Assembly: GCA_003155795.1 (NCBI GenBank) | Contig: PMEM01000012.1 | Coordinates: forward strand, 55,586 to 99,965 | Direction: 5' to 3' | From: Gemmatimonadota bacterium | GTDB taxonomy: Bacteria; Gemmatimonadota; Gemmatimonadetes; Gemmatimonadales; Gemmatimonadaceae | Length of the DNA: 44,380 nt | Shown: positions 24,263 through 32,490 of the stretch, piece by piece | Layout: every line of letters starts with the position of its first letter | Numbering within the stretch: position 1 is the first letter of the stretch | The notes under the pieces: model-generated | Told to the model about the DNA's origin: nothing | Database searches by the model: none | What the model saw: the letters and a program-made list of their open reading frames with translations, nothing else | Made by a program: the position numbers and the translations under genes

Positions 24263-25606
24263 GTGTGCAACTCGCGCGTTTGGATAGACTCACCGGTACT
24301 AGATGAAATAATGGGAGATGGCGAGCGCCTGAACCGCTTGGACAACCTGCACCAACTGACTCGACTCAGCAGGGAGTTCACGTACGCCCGATCGCTGGAT
24401 GAGATTCTCCAGCTCGCTGTAGAGCAAGCTTCGGAGCTGCTGGACTCCGAGAAGGCCGTTCTGATGCTGACAGGCGACGACGGACTTCTCCGCGTTCGCG
24501 CCGCGAAAGGGGTCGGTCCGGAAATCGTGGAACGCTTCCGACATCCAGCTAACGAAGCACTTGTGAGCCGACTGCTCGGATTGCTTGGTGAGAATCTTGC
24601 CGCGGGCTTCATCGGAGTTCCGCTGGTGTCGCAGGGAAACGTTGTTGGATTGCTGGCAATCGTGCGTCGCGAAGGACTCCCCGTGTCCGAAGATGACGAA
24701 TGGCTGCTTGCCGCGCTTGCTGATCAGATTGCAGCGCCGCTCGAAAATGCGCGACTCGCCAAACAACTTGCCAGCTCCACCCTGCTTGCCGAGAATGTGC
24801 GGCTATTTGAGGCGGAACGCGAGGCGCGACTTGTTGCGGAGGATGCGCTCAGGGAAGCGGAAGCCGCGCGTGATGCAGCATTGCACGCCGACAGGAGCAA
24901 GACCTCGTTTCTCGCCGCGATGAGCCACGAACTCCGGACCCCGTTGAACGCAATTGGCGGCTACGTTGAGCTGCTGGAGATGGGACTACGTGGCCCCATT
25001 ACCGTAGAGCAGGCAGATGATCTCAGGCGCATCAAGGCAAGTCAGCGGCATCTGCTGCGCCTCATAACTGAGGTGCTCGATTACGCTCGTCTGGGATCCG
25101 GTCACGCAGACCTGAATTTTGACGACGTAGATCTGAACGACGTCCTTCGTGAAGCAGAAATAATGACTATGCCGCAGGCTCGCGCACGTGCGTTGAATTA
25201 CACGTGCGAGCCGCTGACCTGTGACGTATTCGTGCGCGCCGATCCGCACCGACTGCAGCAGATCGTGCTCAATCTCCTCACTAATGCCATCAAATTTACC
25301 GACTCGGGCGGCGTAGTATGCATGATGTGCGAACTGGACGCAGATGATTCCGCCGACAAAAGATCCGTCCACGTATACGTGCGAGACACCGGACGCGGCA
25401 TACCCTCTGACCAGATCGACGGCATCTGGCAACCATTCGTGCAAGTTGGACGGAAGTTGAGCCAACCCGCCGAGGGTGTTGGGCTCGGACTCGCGATCAG
25501 TCGCGATCTCGCTCGAGCGCTCGGCGGCGAGCTGAGCGCGACCAGTGAACTGGGACGTGGCTCGGAGTTTACACTGACCCTCCCGGTGCTACGCATCGCC
25601 GAGTGA
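24263..25606 (+). CDS. GAF-domain sensor histidine kinase
   Basis: 447 residues from the GTG at 24263; the in-frame ATG at 24311 gives 431 and is equally likely because neither has a clear ribosome-binding site. Numbering from 24311: GAF domain (about 12-150), coiled coil (150-195), HisKA FLAAMSHELRTPLNAI (phospho-His 206), N box NLLTNAIKF (about 321), DTGRGIP (359) and GVGLGLAIS (389). Cytoplasmic. Its kinase core is very close to that of the first kinase (same LRTPLNAI.GYVELLEMGLRGPIT pattern versus HVQLIEMGIYGPVT), so the two share an origin. It follows the KaiC-like gene by only 12 bases. Confidence 0.9.
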   Translation: MCNSRVWIDSPVLDEIMGDGERLNRLDNLHQLTRLSREFTYARSLDEILQLAVEQASELLDSEKAVLMLTGDDGLLRVRAAKGVGPEIVERFRHPANEALVSRLLGLLGENLAAGFIGVPLVSQGNVVGLLAIVRREGLPVSEDDEWLLAALADQIAAPLENARLAKQLASSTLLAENVRLFEAEREARLVAEDALREAEAARDAALHADRSKTSFLAAMSHELRTPLNAIGGYVELLEMGLRGPITVEQADDLRRIKASQRHLLRLITEVLDYARLGSGHADLNFDDVDLNDVLREAEIMTMPQARARALNYTCEPLTCDVFVRADPHRLQQIVLNLLTNAIKFTDSGGVVCMMCELDADDSADKRSVHVYVRDTGRGIPSDQIDGIWQPFVQVGRKLSQPAEGVGLGLAISRDLARALGGELSATSELGRGSEFTLTLPVLRIAE

Positions 25607-25792
25607 CTCGGCGGCTCGTGCGCGGATCCCGCGCGATGCGCGCCCCGCGAGTCCCGGCACTTCGCTTTCAGAACTCGAGTCGCTATTTTGAGATCATGTC
25701 CTGTTCCACAACGCATTCGATGATGTTCTGGCGTTGGCCGTCTCTCCGAGTGGCCCGCTAGCGCGCATTCATGTGATTGCGCAAGACTCTGG

Positions 25793-25820
25793 GGTCGCTC
25801 GGCATCGAGCGACCTTTTTT
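25793..25820 (+). terminator. Rho-independent terminator before trpS
   Basis: GGTCGCTCG (25793-25801), loop GCAT, CGAGCGACC (25806-25814), then six T. It lies 187 bases after the second kinase and 56 bases before the trpS ATG. It could end the kinase transcript or act as an attenuator within a trpS leader; no T-box core was found. Confidence 0.85.
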
Positions 25821-25875
25821 GATTTTCGCCAGGTGCCGAGTCGACCTCGCTCTTATTCCGAGGAATTGTCACGCC

Positions 25876-26904
25876 ATGTCCGACAACACAGCATCGCAGC
25901 CTCGTGCCGAGGCGAATGACGTAGTACTCACGGGTGATCGGCCTACCGGGGCGCTGCACCTCGGCCACTACGTCGGCTCGCTGCGATCGCGTCTCGCACT
26001 TCAGGGACAGTGCGCGCAGACACTGCTGATCGCCGATCTTCAGGCGCTCACAGATTCGAGCGGACGTGCAGCGCACGTAGCGCAACATGTGCCCGAGGTC
26101 GCACTCGATTATCTCGCCGTAGGAATTGATCCGGCGCAGACTACAATAGCAGTGCAGTCACGACTGAGCGCACTCGCCGAGCTTACCGTGCTCTACCTGA
26201 ACCTTGTCACCGTCGCTCGGCTCGAGCGCAATCCGACAGTGAAGGCGGAAGTCGAGCTACGCGGCTTCGAGCGGGATATACCCGCGGGATTTCTGTGCTA
26301 CCCCGTGAGCCAGGCCGCAGACATTACCGGCTTCCGCGCGACTCTGGTGCCCGTGGGGGATGATCAGCTGCCGATGATCGAGCAGACTAACGAGATCGTG
26401 CGCCGAGTGAATCGTCTGGCGGACGCGAGCATTCTTCCTGAGTGTCGTGCGCTGCTCTCGAATACACCGCGTCTTCCCGGCGTCGACGGCAGAAAGGCGA
26501 GCAAGTCGCTTGGCAATGCAATACCACTCACTGCCTCGCCCGACGACATTCGCCGACTGGTGCAGGCGATGTACACCGATCCCGGACACTTGCGCGCGTC
26601 GGACCCGGGCCGCGTCGAAGGGAACGTCGTATTTGCGTACCTCGATGCGTTCGACCCCGATGCGACGACGGTCGAGGAATTGAAGGAGCACTACAGGCGC
26701 GGCGGCCTCGGCGATGTTCCGCTCAAACGACGGCTCGAGGCCGTACTCGAAGCGTTGATTGCACCCATACGCGCTCGACGTGCAGAGCTCGAGCGCGATC
26801 GTGCGTATGTCATGGATGTGCTGCGCGCGGGCAGCGAGCGCGCCGACGTCGTTACGAAAAGTGTGCTACGCGACGTGCGCGGGGCGTTCGCGCTGGATAC
26901 GTAG
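25876..26904 (+). CDS. trpS: Tryptophanyl-tRNA synthetase
   Basis: 342 residues from the ATG at 25876. [18 protein letters not shown] contains the class I HIGH motif as HLGH (28-31) and [10 protein letters not shown] the KMSKS motif as KASKS (about 207-211). [20 protein letters not shown] with [15 protein letters not shown] is the typical tryptophan-binding region. It charges tRNA-Trp in the cytoplasm. The preceding frame is open from 25777, but those residues carry no family signature. The terminator upstream could tie its expression to an attenuation mechanism. Confidence 0.96.
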   Translation: MSDNTASQPRAEANDVVLTGDRPTGALHLGHYVGSLRSRLALQGQCAQTLLIADLQALTDSSGRAAHVAQHVPEVALDYLAVGIDPAQTTIAVQSRLSALAELTVLYLNLVTVARLERNPTVKAEVELRGFERDIPAGFLCYPVSQAADITGFRATLVPVGDDQLPMIEQTNEIVRRVNRLADASILPECRALLSNTPRLPGVDGRKASKSLGNAIPLTASPDDIRRLVQAMYTDPGHLRASDPGRVEGNVVFAYLDAFDPDATTVEELKEHYRRGGLGDVPLKRRLEAVLEALIAPIRARRAELERDRAYVMDVLRAGSERADVVTKSVLRDVRGAFALDT

Positions 26905-26923
26905 CCGGAGTCGACAGATGGAA

Positions 26924-27202
26924 CTAGTGGCTCGCCCCGGGCGGCGCGACCCACGCTCGGCCCGACGCAAGATCCAGCGTCACATCCCATTTTTCAAAGA
27001 ACGGAACGTTGATGTTCCCGTCCATGATCAAGTGGCCCATCGTACGTGCTGGCGCTGTCACGGGAAGTTTGTCCGCCAGCGTAAAGCTTACAGACTGGGG
27101 TGAAGTGGACGCTGTATCGAGTTTCAGCAATGGCGCGATGTGGTTTGCTATTATGAACGCACTTCCACCGCCCGAATCAAGTTCCATCCATGAAAAGAGA
27201 TC
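26924..27202 (-). pseudogene. Retropepsin-like aspartyl protease, C-terminal remnant
   Basis: The minus frame reads MELDSGGGSAFIIANHIAPL and, near the end, HLIMDGNINVPFFEKWDVTL with DLASGRAWVAPP before the stop. This is the second half of a secreted aspartyl-protease-family protein: DSGG stands where DTG(S/A) is expected, and the closing DGNIxxxFFxxW strand is typical. The preceding N-terminal residues (27203-27274) are unrelated Arg/Ser-rich sequence. The 5' part of the gene, including the signal peptide, is gone, and the break abuts the equally truncated lipocalin-like gene on the other strand. Confidence 0.65.
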
Positions 27203-27480
27203 GCTCAGTAACAGTCGATGCGGCTCCGACGAACGCGAGGAACAATACACAGGCCCACGGCGGCTACGATGCATACTTCGTTACCTACAGCGTCGATGAT
27301 TCTGGTGGCACCGTGACGCAGGTTCTTCTGGCTTCCCTGTCGTCAGGCAACGTCGGTATGACACTAACCCGTGCGATGAGAGTAACTGGCAACATCCTGA
27401 TAATTGAGCTTGCGACTACCGCGGCAGACGGGATTCCCGTTGTTCGTACGCTCACCTGGCACCGTCTGGAACTGCATTAG
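27190..27480 (+). pseudogene. Lipocalin-like domain gene, C-terminal remnant
   Basis: From about 27256 the frame reads GGYDAYFVTYSVDDSGGTVT, then a further strand set and ELATTAADGIPVVRTLTWHR before the stop. This matches the second half of the small lipocalin-like domain proteins (Lipocalin_5 type, AYxGxYxVDxxxxTVTH). About 60-70 N-terminal residues are missing; the first 22 residues from the ATG at 27190 are filler. It may still be expressed from that ATG but would be an incomplete barrel. Confidence 0.65.
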
Positions 27481-27575
27481 TTGACGAGCATGTCCCGAGC
27501 TCCGACTTCGGGATCTGTTACGGCAGCGGCACGAAGGTCGCCTTTGCCGTATTCCTCGACGACGAATGCCTTCAT
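27477..27575 (-). pseudogene. NAD(P)H quinone oxidoreductase (zinc-type MDR), N-terminal remnant
   Basis: The minus frame from the ATG at 27575 reads MKAFVVEEYGKGDLRAAAVT, then DPEVGARDMLVN and a stop at 27477. This is the start of a medium-chain quinone oxidoreductase (MKAFVVxxYGKGDLRAAEVPEP...V.VRV). The protein should be about 330 residues; only 32 remain. The stop overlaps the stop of the lipocalin remnant on the other strand, marking the deletion joint. Confidence 0.72.
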
Positions 27576-27685
27576 TATGCGGCGCCTGCTATGAGGAAGC
27601 TGCTGAGGCCAGCCAACCCGATTCCCGTGACGTCATTTGTATCCGCCTCGCGAACGAATCTATGGCCTGAGAATCGGGCCCGATG

Positions 27686-27712
27686 GTGGGGCCGACAGCG
27701 TGTCGGCCCACA
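27686..27712 (-). terminator. Stem-loop downstream of the DUF4242 gene
   Basis: GGGCCGACA (27689-27697), loop GCG, TGTCGGCCC (27701-27709): nine pairs, immediately 3' of the minus-strand gene ending at 27717. No T-run follows on the minus strand, so it may be a Rho-dependent or stabilising hairpin. Confidence 0.5.
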
Positions 27713-27716
27713 ACCA

Positions 27717-28013
27717 TCATACTGCGGCCGCAAGTTCGTCAGACTCTGCTGTCGTCGGATCGATGATGCTCGATACCTCGAGCACACGATCCGCGGGGAA
27801 TCCTCCAAGTCGCGCGTGCTCCCGGATCACCTCTGCATTTGGAGCGATATATACACAAGTGATCTTGTCCTCGGTTACGAAACTCTGCACCCACTGAATA
27901 CCGGGACCGAGCTGGCGCAGTACGGCGCAGGAACGCTGTGCGATACCCGTCAAGTCAGCCGCAGAAAGCGCCGCTGTGTTCGGAATCTCGCGCTCGATGA
28001 TGTATTTTGGCAT
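27717..28013 (-). CDS. DUF4242 (SCO4226-like) small protein
   Basis: 98 residues from the ATG at 28013 (a TTG at 28025 adds four). MPKYIIEREIPNTAALSAAD, then QRSCAVLRQLGPGIQWVQSF and ITCVYIAPNAEVIREHARLG with GGFPADRVLEVSSIIDP is the DUF4242 pattern, a ferredoxin-like fold that in Streptomyces SCO4226 binds nickel. Here the role is unknown. Cytoplasmic. The same-strand lipoprotein gene ends 30 bases upstream, so the two may form one transcript. Confidence 0.85.
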   Translation of the reverse strand: MPKYIIEREIPNTAALSAADLTGIAQRSCAVLRQLGPGIQWVQSFVTEDKITCVYIAPNAEVIREHARLGGFPADRVLEVSSIIDPTTAESDELAAAV

Positions 28014-28043
28014 TGGAATTCTCAAGTCAAATGTTGAATTGGA

Positions 28044-28688
28044 TCAGTGCGCCATCGTCGACGTGGCGCTCGCGTACTTGCAGGTAACACGCGGGTTCCA
28101 GTTGGCGAACATGCCGCTCGGATTGTGTTCCCATACCCATGCATGCAATCCCCAGAGTTGAAACACATCGTTCTGCAGAAATTTCTGGCCGAACAGCACT
28201 GGCGGTGCGGCGTCACGACTGTGCGCCGTGTACGGGATGATGTACTCCACTGCAACCAGTCGTAGTCCTCCATTCTTTTCCGGCTCGTAGAGCAACAGTT
28301 CTGGCGATGTTACACTCACGGACCCATCTATGAGTGCTGTATTGCCGTAATGGAAACCCATCCCGCCTGCTCCTGCCGGATCGGTCATGCAATCAGTGAT
28401 CTTTGTCGACCAACCGGCGGCCGTCGCGGTCTTGAACCGGTGGAACCGCACTGTTGCCCGGCGGAGTGCAGCAAGCTCCTTGAGAATCTCTACTGGTGAC
28501 TCGTGGGTTGCTGGCGCCTGCTGCGCGGCTGCCGGCGACAGTCCACTTGCTGCAGGTGCCAGCCGCGCCGCCACGGCTCCTGGCCGATTCTGGCTGGCGG
28601 TTTCGGTGGGGAGTTGCTCGCCGCGGCATGCGCTCAGGCATCCACCCAGCAGTGCAACGCCGGCAAAAAGTTGTACAGTTCGTTTCAT
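28044..28688 (-). CDS. Conserved lipoprotein of unknown function
   Basis: 214 residues with a lipoprotein signal (LLGGC, Cys 17, or LSAC, Cys 21). After a Pro/Ala-rich linker the conserved part shows GMGFHYGNTALIDGSVSVTS, PELLLYEPEKNGGLRLVAVE, YIIPYT, PPVLFGQKF and FQLWGLHAWVWEHNPSGMFA with NWNPRVTC. The family is known to me only as hypothetical; the HAWVWxxNPxGxFAxWNP end is its most constant part. Two Cys (DCMTDPAG and RVTCKY) could form a disulphide. Divergent from the SARP gene across 112 bases that contain a direct repeat, so the two are probably co-regulated. Confidence 0.8.
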   Translation of the reverse strand: MKRTVQLFAGVALLGGCLSACRGEQLPTETASQNRPGAVAARLAPAASGLSPAAAQQAPATHESPVEILKELAALRRATVRFHRFKTATAAGWSTKITDCMTDPAGAGGMGFHYGNTALIDGSVSVTSPELLLYEPEKNGGLRLVAVEYIIPYTAHSRDAAPPVLFGQKFLQNDVFQLWGLHAWVWEHNPSGMFANWNPRVTCKYASATSTMAH

Positions 28689-28768
28689 CGTGGCCTCGTA
28701 GATGATAGGTTACCTGGTACCCGCATGAAACTTGAAGCAGGGCGATTAATCGCCTGTTGCGCTGAGAG

Positions 28769-28786
28769 TTAGCTACCAATTAGCTA
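28769..28786 (+). promoter_or_regulatory. Heptamer direct repeats, possible SARP operator
   Basis: TTAGCTA occurs at 28769-28775 and 28780-28786, exactly 11 bases apart; a weaker third copy TGCGCTG (4 of 7) fits at 28758-28764. SARP-type regulators bind heptamer direct repeats spaced by one turn. It lies between the divergent lipoprotein and SARP genes. Confidence 0.5.
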
Positions 28787-28800
28787 GTGAACAGGAAACG

Positions 28801-30924
28801 ATGATAACGGTCCAACTCCTCGGCGCCGCATGCCTGCGTTCCGGAGACGCTCCCATCAACGGCCCACCGGCGCAGCGCCACCGCGTAGCGCTGTTGACGC
28901 TGATCGTCGCCGCGTGGCCTCAGCCGCTCTCCCGCGACCGGGCGATCCTGCTGCTCTGGCCCGAGCGAGACACGTCCAATGCTCGTCGATTGCTCAATCT
29001 CGCAGTACACGTGCTGCGCTCAACGCTTGGAGAAAGCGCGATCGCCTCCACCGCGGACGGGCTTCTGCTGAACCCTTCCCGACTGAGCTGCGATCTGCAC
29101 GAGCTGCGCGCCGCAATTGCGACCAATGCGTCCGAGCGTATCGTGCAGCTGTACACCGGTCCGTTGCTGGATGGATTTCATCTGGATGATTCAGTCGACT
29201 TCGGCTACTGGCTTGATGAGCGTCGCGCTGAATTGAACAATGCATACACCGATGCCCTCCTCGCGCTGGCCGCGAAGCAGGAGGAAGTCGGGGACGTGCA
29301 TGGCCGGGTGCGCACCTGTCTCAAGCTTGTTGCTACTGATCCGTATTCGGGCGCGCATGTGCGAATCCTGATGCATGCCATGAACGCAGCAGGCGACCGG
29401 GCTAGCGCGATTCGGCATGCAAACGAACATGGGCGACGGCTGCGTGCGGACCTTGAGCTTCAACCGGACAGGGAAGTGGTTGCGTTGGCGGAACAATTGC
29501 GCAGCGCCGCTGCACGGGCCCAGTCAGGTCCGAACGTACCGGATCGACCTCGACAACCCTCTGTTGCCGTGCTGCCTTTTCTGAACCTGAGTGCGGACGC
29601 GGAGAATGATTATTTCGCGGATGGAATCACGGAAGATGTTATTGCGCATCTATCAAAGATCCGCGCACTCAAAGTGATTTCCCGCACCTCGGTAATGCGA
29701 TTCAAGCAGCGACAACACAGCCTGAAGGAGATCGGGACCGCACTCGGCGCGACAACACTACTCGACGGAACCGTTCGGCACGTCGGAGACCACGTGCGCA
29801 TCGTCGCCAAGCTTATCGATATCGAGACCGATCAGCATCTGTGGGCCGAGACGTATGATCGACACATGACTGACATCTTCTCGATCCAGACCGACGTAGC
29901 ACTTCACATTGCTACCGCGCTCAAGGCAGAACTGTCCCGGGATGAAACGGCGCGCGTTCATCGGAAACCGACGAACGATGTCAAGGCATATCAGCTCTAT
30001 CTGCAGGGCCGGCAGTGGTTCATCAGGTACACTCGGGCGGCAGTCGACCGTGGGATCGAATATTTAGAGCGTGCGATTGCGCTTGATCCGACATTCGCGC
30101 TTGCCTACGCAAATCTGGCCATGATCTATACCGAGTTGGCCGAGGCGGGTACAATGGCGCCGAACGTCGCGTACGGGCGTGCGGCAGAATTTGCGATGGA
30201 GGCGATGAGGCTTGATCCAGAGCTGGGCGCAGCGTATTGCACGATGGGACACCTCAAGGGCATTCGCGAGTTCGACTGGTCCGGCGCTGAGCAGAACTTC
30301 AAACGGGCATTGGAGCTGAGCCCGAACAGCTCTGACACTTATGATCTGTACGGTCGATTGTGCGCGGCGCTCGGGCGCTACGATGAGGCACTTGCCTTCC
30401 ATGACCGAGCCCGCGAACTGGATCCGCTGGTTCACAGGATGGACGGTGTCACCACGCTTTTGCGTGCAGGGCGGTACGCCGAGGCTGTTCATCGTGCGGA
30501 GGACGTCCTTGAGCTGGATCCGAACTACGATCGCATGCGTGCCACGCTCGGGTGGGCGTATTTCCTCAGCGGCCGGGAAAACGAAGGGTTGGCCGAACTG
30601 GAGTGCGCTGTTTCGCTGTCTCCGGAAAATACGATGTGGTTGGGCCAGCTGGGGGAAGCCTATGCCCTGGCTGGCAAAACAGCAAAGGCGAGAAAGATAC
30701 TGAGAGAACTTGAAGGGCTGGCGCGGAGCGTGTACGTCTCGCCCTTCCATCTTGCATATGTATACACCGGACTCGGCGACACCGATCGCGCAATGGACTG
30801 GCTGGAACGCGCAATGGCAGAACGTACCGGGCCGACATCGAGCATCAAGGGCTCGTTCCTGCTTGCGTCTCTTCAAACGCATCCCAGGTTTCGCGCGTTG
30901 CTGCGGGAAATGAAACTTGAATAA
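28801..30924 (+). CDS. SARP/BTAD regulator fused to TolB-like and TPR domains
   Basis: 707 residues. N-terminal winged helix (1-80: MITVQLLGAACLRSGDAPIN, RHRVALLTLIVAAWPQPLSR, LLLWPERDTSNARRLLNLAV), BTAD helical repeats (about 90-230), then a TolB/adenylate-cyclase-associated domain SVAVLPFLNLSADAENDYFA with DGITEDVIAHLSKIRALKVI (about 250-380), then TPRs to the end. Regulators of this fused form are frequent in Gemmatimonadota and their effectors are unknown. AGGAAA precedes the ATG. It lies next to a candidate heptamer operator and is divergent from a lipoprotein gene that may be its target. The following small gene overlaps its end. Confidence 0.88.
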   Translation: MITVQLLGAACLRSGDAPINGPPAQRHRVALLTLIVAAWPQPLSRDRAILLLWPERDTSNARRLLNLAVHVLRSTLGESAIASTADGLLLNPSRLSCDLHELRAAIATNASERIVQLYTGPLLDGFHLDDSVDFGYWLDERRAELNNAYTDALLALAAKQEEVGDVHGRVRTCLKLVATDPYSGAHVRILMHAMNAAGDRASAIRHANEHGRRLRADLELQPDREVVALAEQLRSAAARAQSGPNVPDRPRQPSVAVLPFLNLSADAENDYFADGITEDVIAHLSKIRALKVISRTSVMRFKQRQHSLKEIGTALGATTLLDGTVRHVGDHVRIVAKLIDIETDQHLWAETYDRHMTDIFSIQTDVALHIATALKAELSRDETARVHRKPTNDVKAYQLYLQGRQWFIRYTRAAVDRGIEYLERAIALDPTFALAYANLAMIYTELAEAGTMAPNVAYGRAAEFAMEAMRLDPELGAAYCTMGHLKGIREFDWSGAEQNFKRALELSPNSSDTYDLYGRLCAALGRYDEALAFHDRARELDPLVHRMDGVTTLLRAGRYAEAVHRAEDVLELDPNYDRMRATLGWAYFLSGRENEGLAELECAVSLSPENTMWLGQLGEAYALAGKTAKARKILRELEGLARSVYVSPFHLAYVYTGLGDTDRAMDWLERAMAERTGPTSSIKGSFLLASLQTHPRFRALLREMKLE

Positions 30925-31288
30925 CAAGCGGGTGTTGTTTCTTCTCTTGATGACCGCTCTGAGCGTAGCGACTAACAGCGCAGGTGCACAGCGTCTGTCA
31001 CCGGTGGCAGTCGATTCCCGGTTCGTCGCGGCGCATTCGCAGGCGCCCCGTCTTGTCCACGCAGATGCTAACGCGCCGTTGACTGTCTTGACATCTGACC
31101 GTGATAGTCATGCCGATGTATGGGGCGCGATTATCGGTGGCGTCGCAGGCGGGGCGATTGGATATGCGTACGAGCGGGGTTCCTGCGACCAGCTTGCCAG
31201 GTTATGTACGGGAAGGCACGGCGCCGTGGCCGGAGTTATCCTCGGTGCTGCGCTCGGTTATGGGGTGGGGAGGATCCTTCGACACTGA
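30917..31288 (+). CDS. Secreted glycine-zipper protein
   Basis: 123 residues; starts at a TTG (30917) overlapping the SARP stop or at a GTG (30932). A signal peptide ending SAGAQR is followed by a variable linker and two glycine-zipper helices, GAIIGGVAGGAIGYAYERG and GAVAGVILGAALGYGVGRI, typical of small envelope proteins that insert as hairpins. Overlap with the regulator gene suggests translation coupling. Function unknown. Confidence 0.7.
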   Translation: MNNKRVLFLLLMTALSVATNSAGAQRLSPVAVDSRFVAAHSQAPRLVHADANAPLTVLTSDRDSHADVWGAIIGGVAGGAIGYAYERGSCDQLARLCTGRHGAVAGVILGAALGYGVGRILRH

Positions 31289-31464
31289 TCGAGCCCGTCG
31301 CATCGGTCAGAATCCATCCTCGTATGATGCGTGAGCGATGCGGGACAGCCAGGACGGAGCGCCGATTTTTCCCTCCTGTGCGCGTGGCGCGCCGCCCAAA
31401 GTCGCACCATACTTCCTCGGCTCCCCTCCACGCAGCCGTCCACTTTATCTACCCCAAAACGACG

Positions 31465-32490
31465 ATGACGAACCGCCGACAATTCCTCCAGAGATCACTA
31501 CTCGCCACCGGCGCGCTGACTTTACCGCGCATCAACATGGCGAGCAGCACCGTTCCCGGCCGTGTAGCCGGCGGCCGAGTGGTATCGACCTGGGACTTTG
31601 GCGTCGGCGCCAATAATGCGGCGTGGCCGGTGCTGGCACGTGGCGCTTCGGCACTCGATGCTGTCGAGGCCGGCGCGCGATGGGCGGAGGGGGATCTGTG
31701 CAACTCGACCGTAGGGCATTGCGGTTATCCCGATCGCGATGGGGTGCTCACACTGGACGCCAGCATCATGCATGGCGACGGAAGTTGCGGTGCCGTCGCT
31801 GCGCTCGAGGACATCGAGCATCCTGTATCAGTTGCGCGCGCAGTCATGGAGAAAACTCCGCACGTGATGCTGGTCGCGGAGGGCGCGCAGCAGTTCGCGG
31901 TATCGCAAGGTTTCGTGAAGAAACCGCTGCTGACCGACGCCGCGCGCAAGGCGTGGCAGGAATGGCTCAAGACGTCAAAGTACCGCCCGATGATGAATGT
32001 CGCACGTACCGGTATACCTGGCGACGAGCACGATCACGACACCCTTGGCATCGTGGCTCTCGATGCAAATGGCACGCTCGCGGGTGCCTGCACCACCAGC
32101 GGCATCGCGTGGAAAATGCACGGTCGCGTCGCCGACAGTGCGATCATCGGCGCCGGTCTCTACGCCGACAACGATGTTGGCGCCGCCACCGCATCGGGCG
32201 TCGGCGAGGAGATGATCCGCAACGCGGCCAGTTTTCTTGTTGTGGAGTTGATGCGTCAGGGGCGCTCGCCAACGGAAGCCTGCCGCGCAGCCATCGACCG
32301 TGTGGTCCACAAGCGGCCAGCCGCGAGCAAGACGTTGCAGGTGTGTTTCCTGGCCATCAACAAGGATGGCGAAGTTGGCGCGCATGCACTGCATCCAGGC
32401 TTCGTATATGCGATGCACGACGCGACGCCGGGGCCGCATGACAAGCTGATCGCCTCGGCATCAGTATACGGTGGCAACGTCGTCCGGTGA
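31465..32490 (+). CDS. N4-(beta-N-acetylglucosaminyl)-L-asparaginase (Ntn-hydrolase)
   Basis: 341 residues from the ATG at 31465; the frame is open from 31120 but without signal. The twin-arginine signal is NRRQFLQRSLLATGALTLP. The glycosylasparaginase pattern is clear: STWDFGVGANNAAWPVLARG, STVGHCGYPDRDG, DEHDHDTLGIVALDANG and GIAWKMHGRVADSAIIGAGL, then YADNDVGAATASGVGEEMIR. The Thr of HDHDTLG (about 193) is the autocatalytic nucleophile. It would cleave Asn-linked sugars or beta-aspartyl peptides after export by Tat. Its stop overlaps the CutC GTG start. Confidence 0.93.
   Translation: MTNRRQFLQRSLLATGALTLPRINMASSTVPGRVAGGRVVSTWDFGVGANNAAWPVLARGASALDAVEAGARWAEGDLCNSTVGHCGYPDRDGVLTLDASIMHGDGSCGAVAALEDIEHPVSVARAVMEKTPHVMLVAEGAQQFAVSQGFVKKPLLTDAARKAWQEWLKTSKYRPMMNVARTGIPGDEHDHDTLGIVALDANGTLAGACTTSGIAWKMHGRVADSAIIGAGLYADNDVGAATASGVGEEMIRNAASFLVVELMRQGRSPTEACRAAIDRVVHKRPAASKTLQVCFLAINKDGEVGAHALHPGFVYAMHDATPGPHDKLIASASVYGGNVVR

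Noticed and set aside
25607-25875. A T-box riboswitch before trpS
   Set aside because: There is a terminator, but no AGGGTGGNACCGCG core and no specifier loop that I can place.
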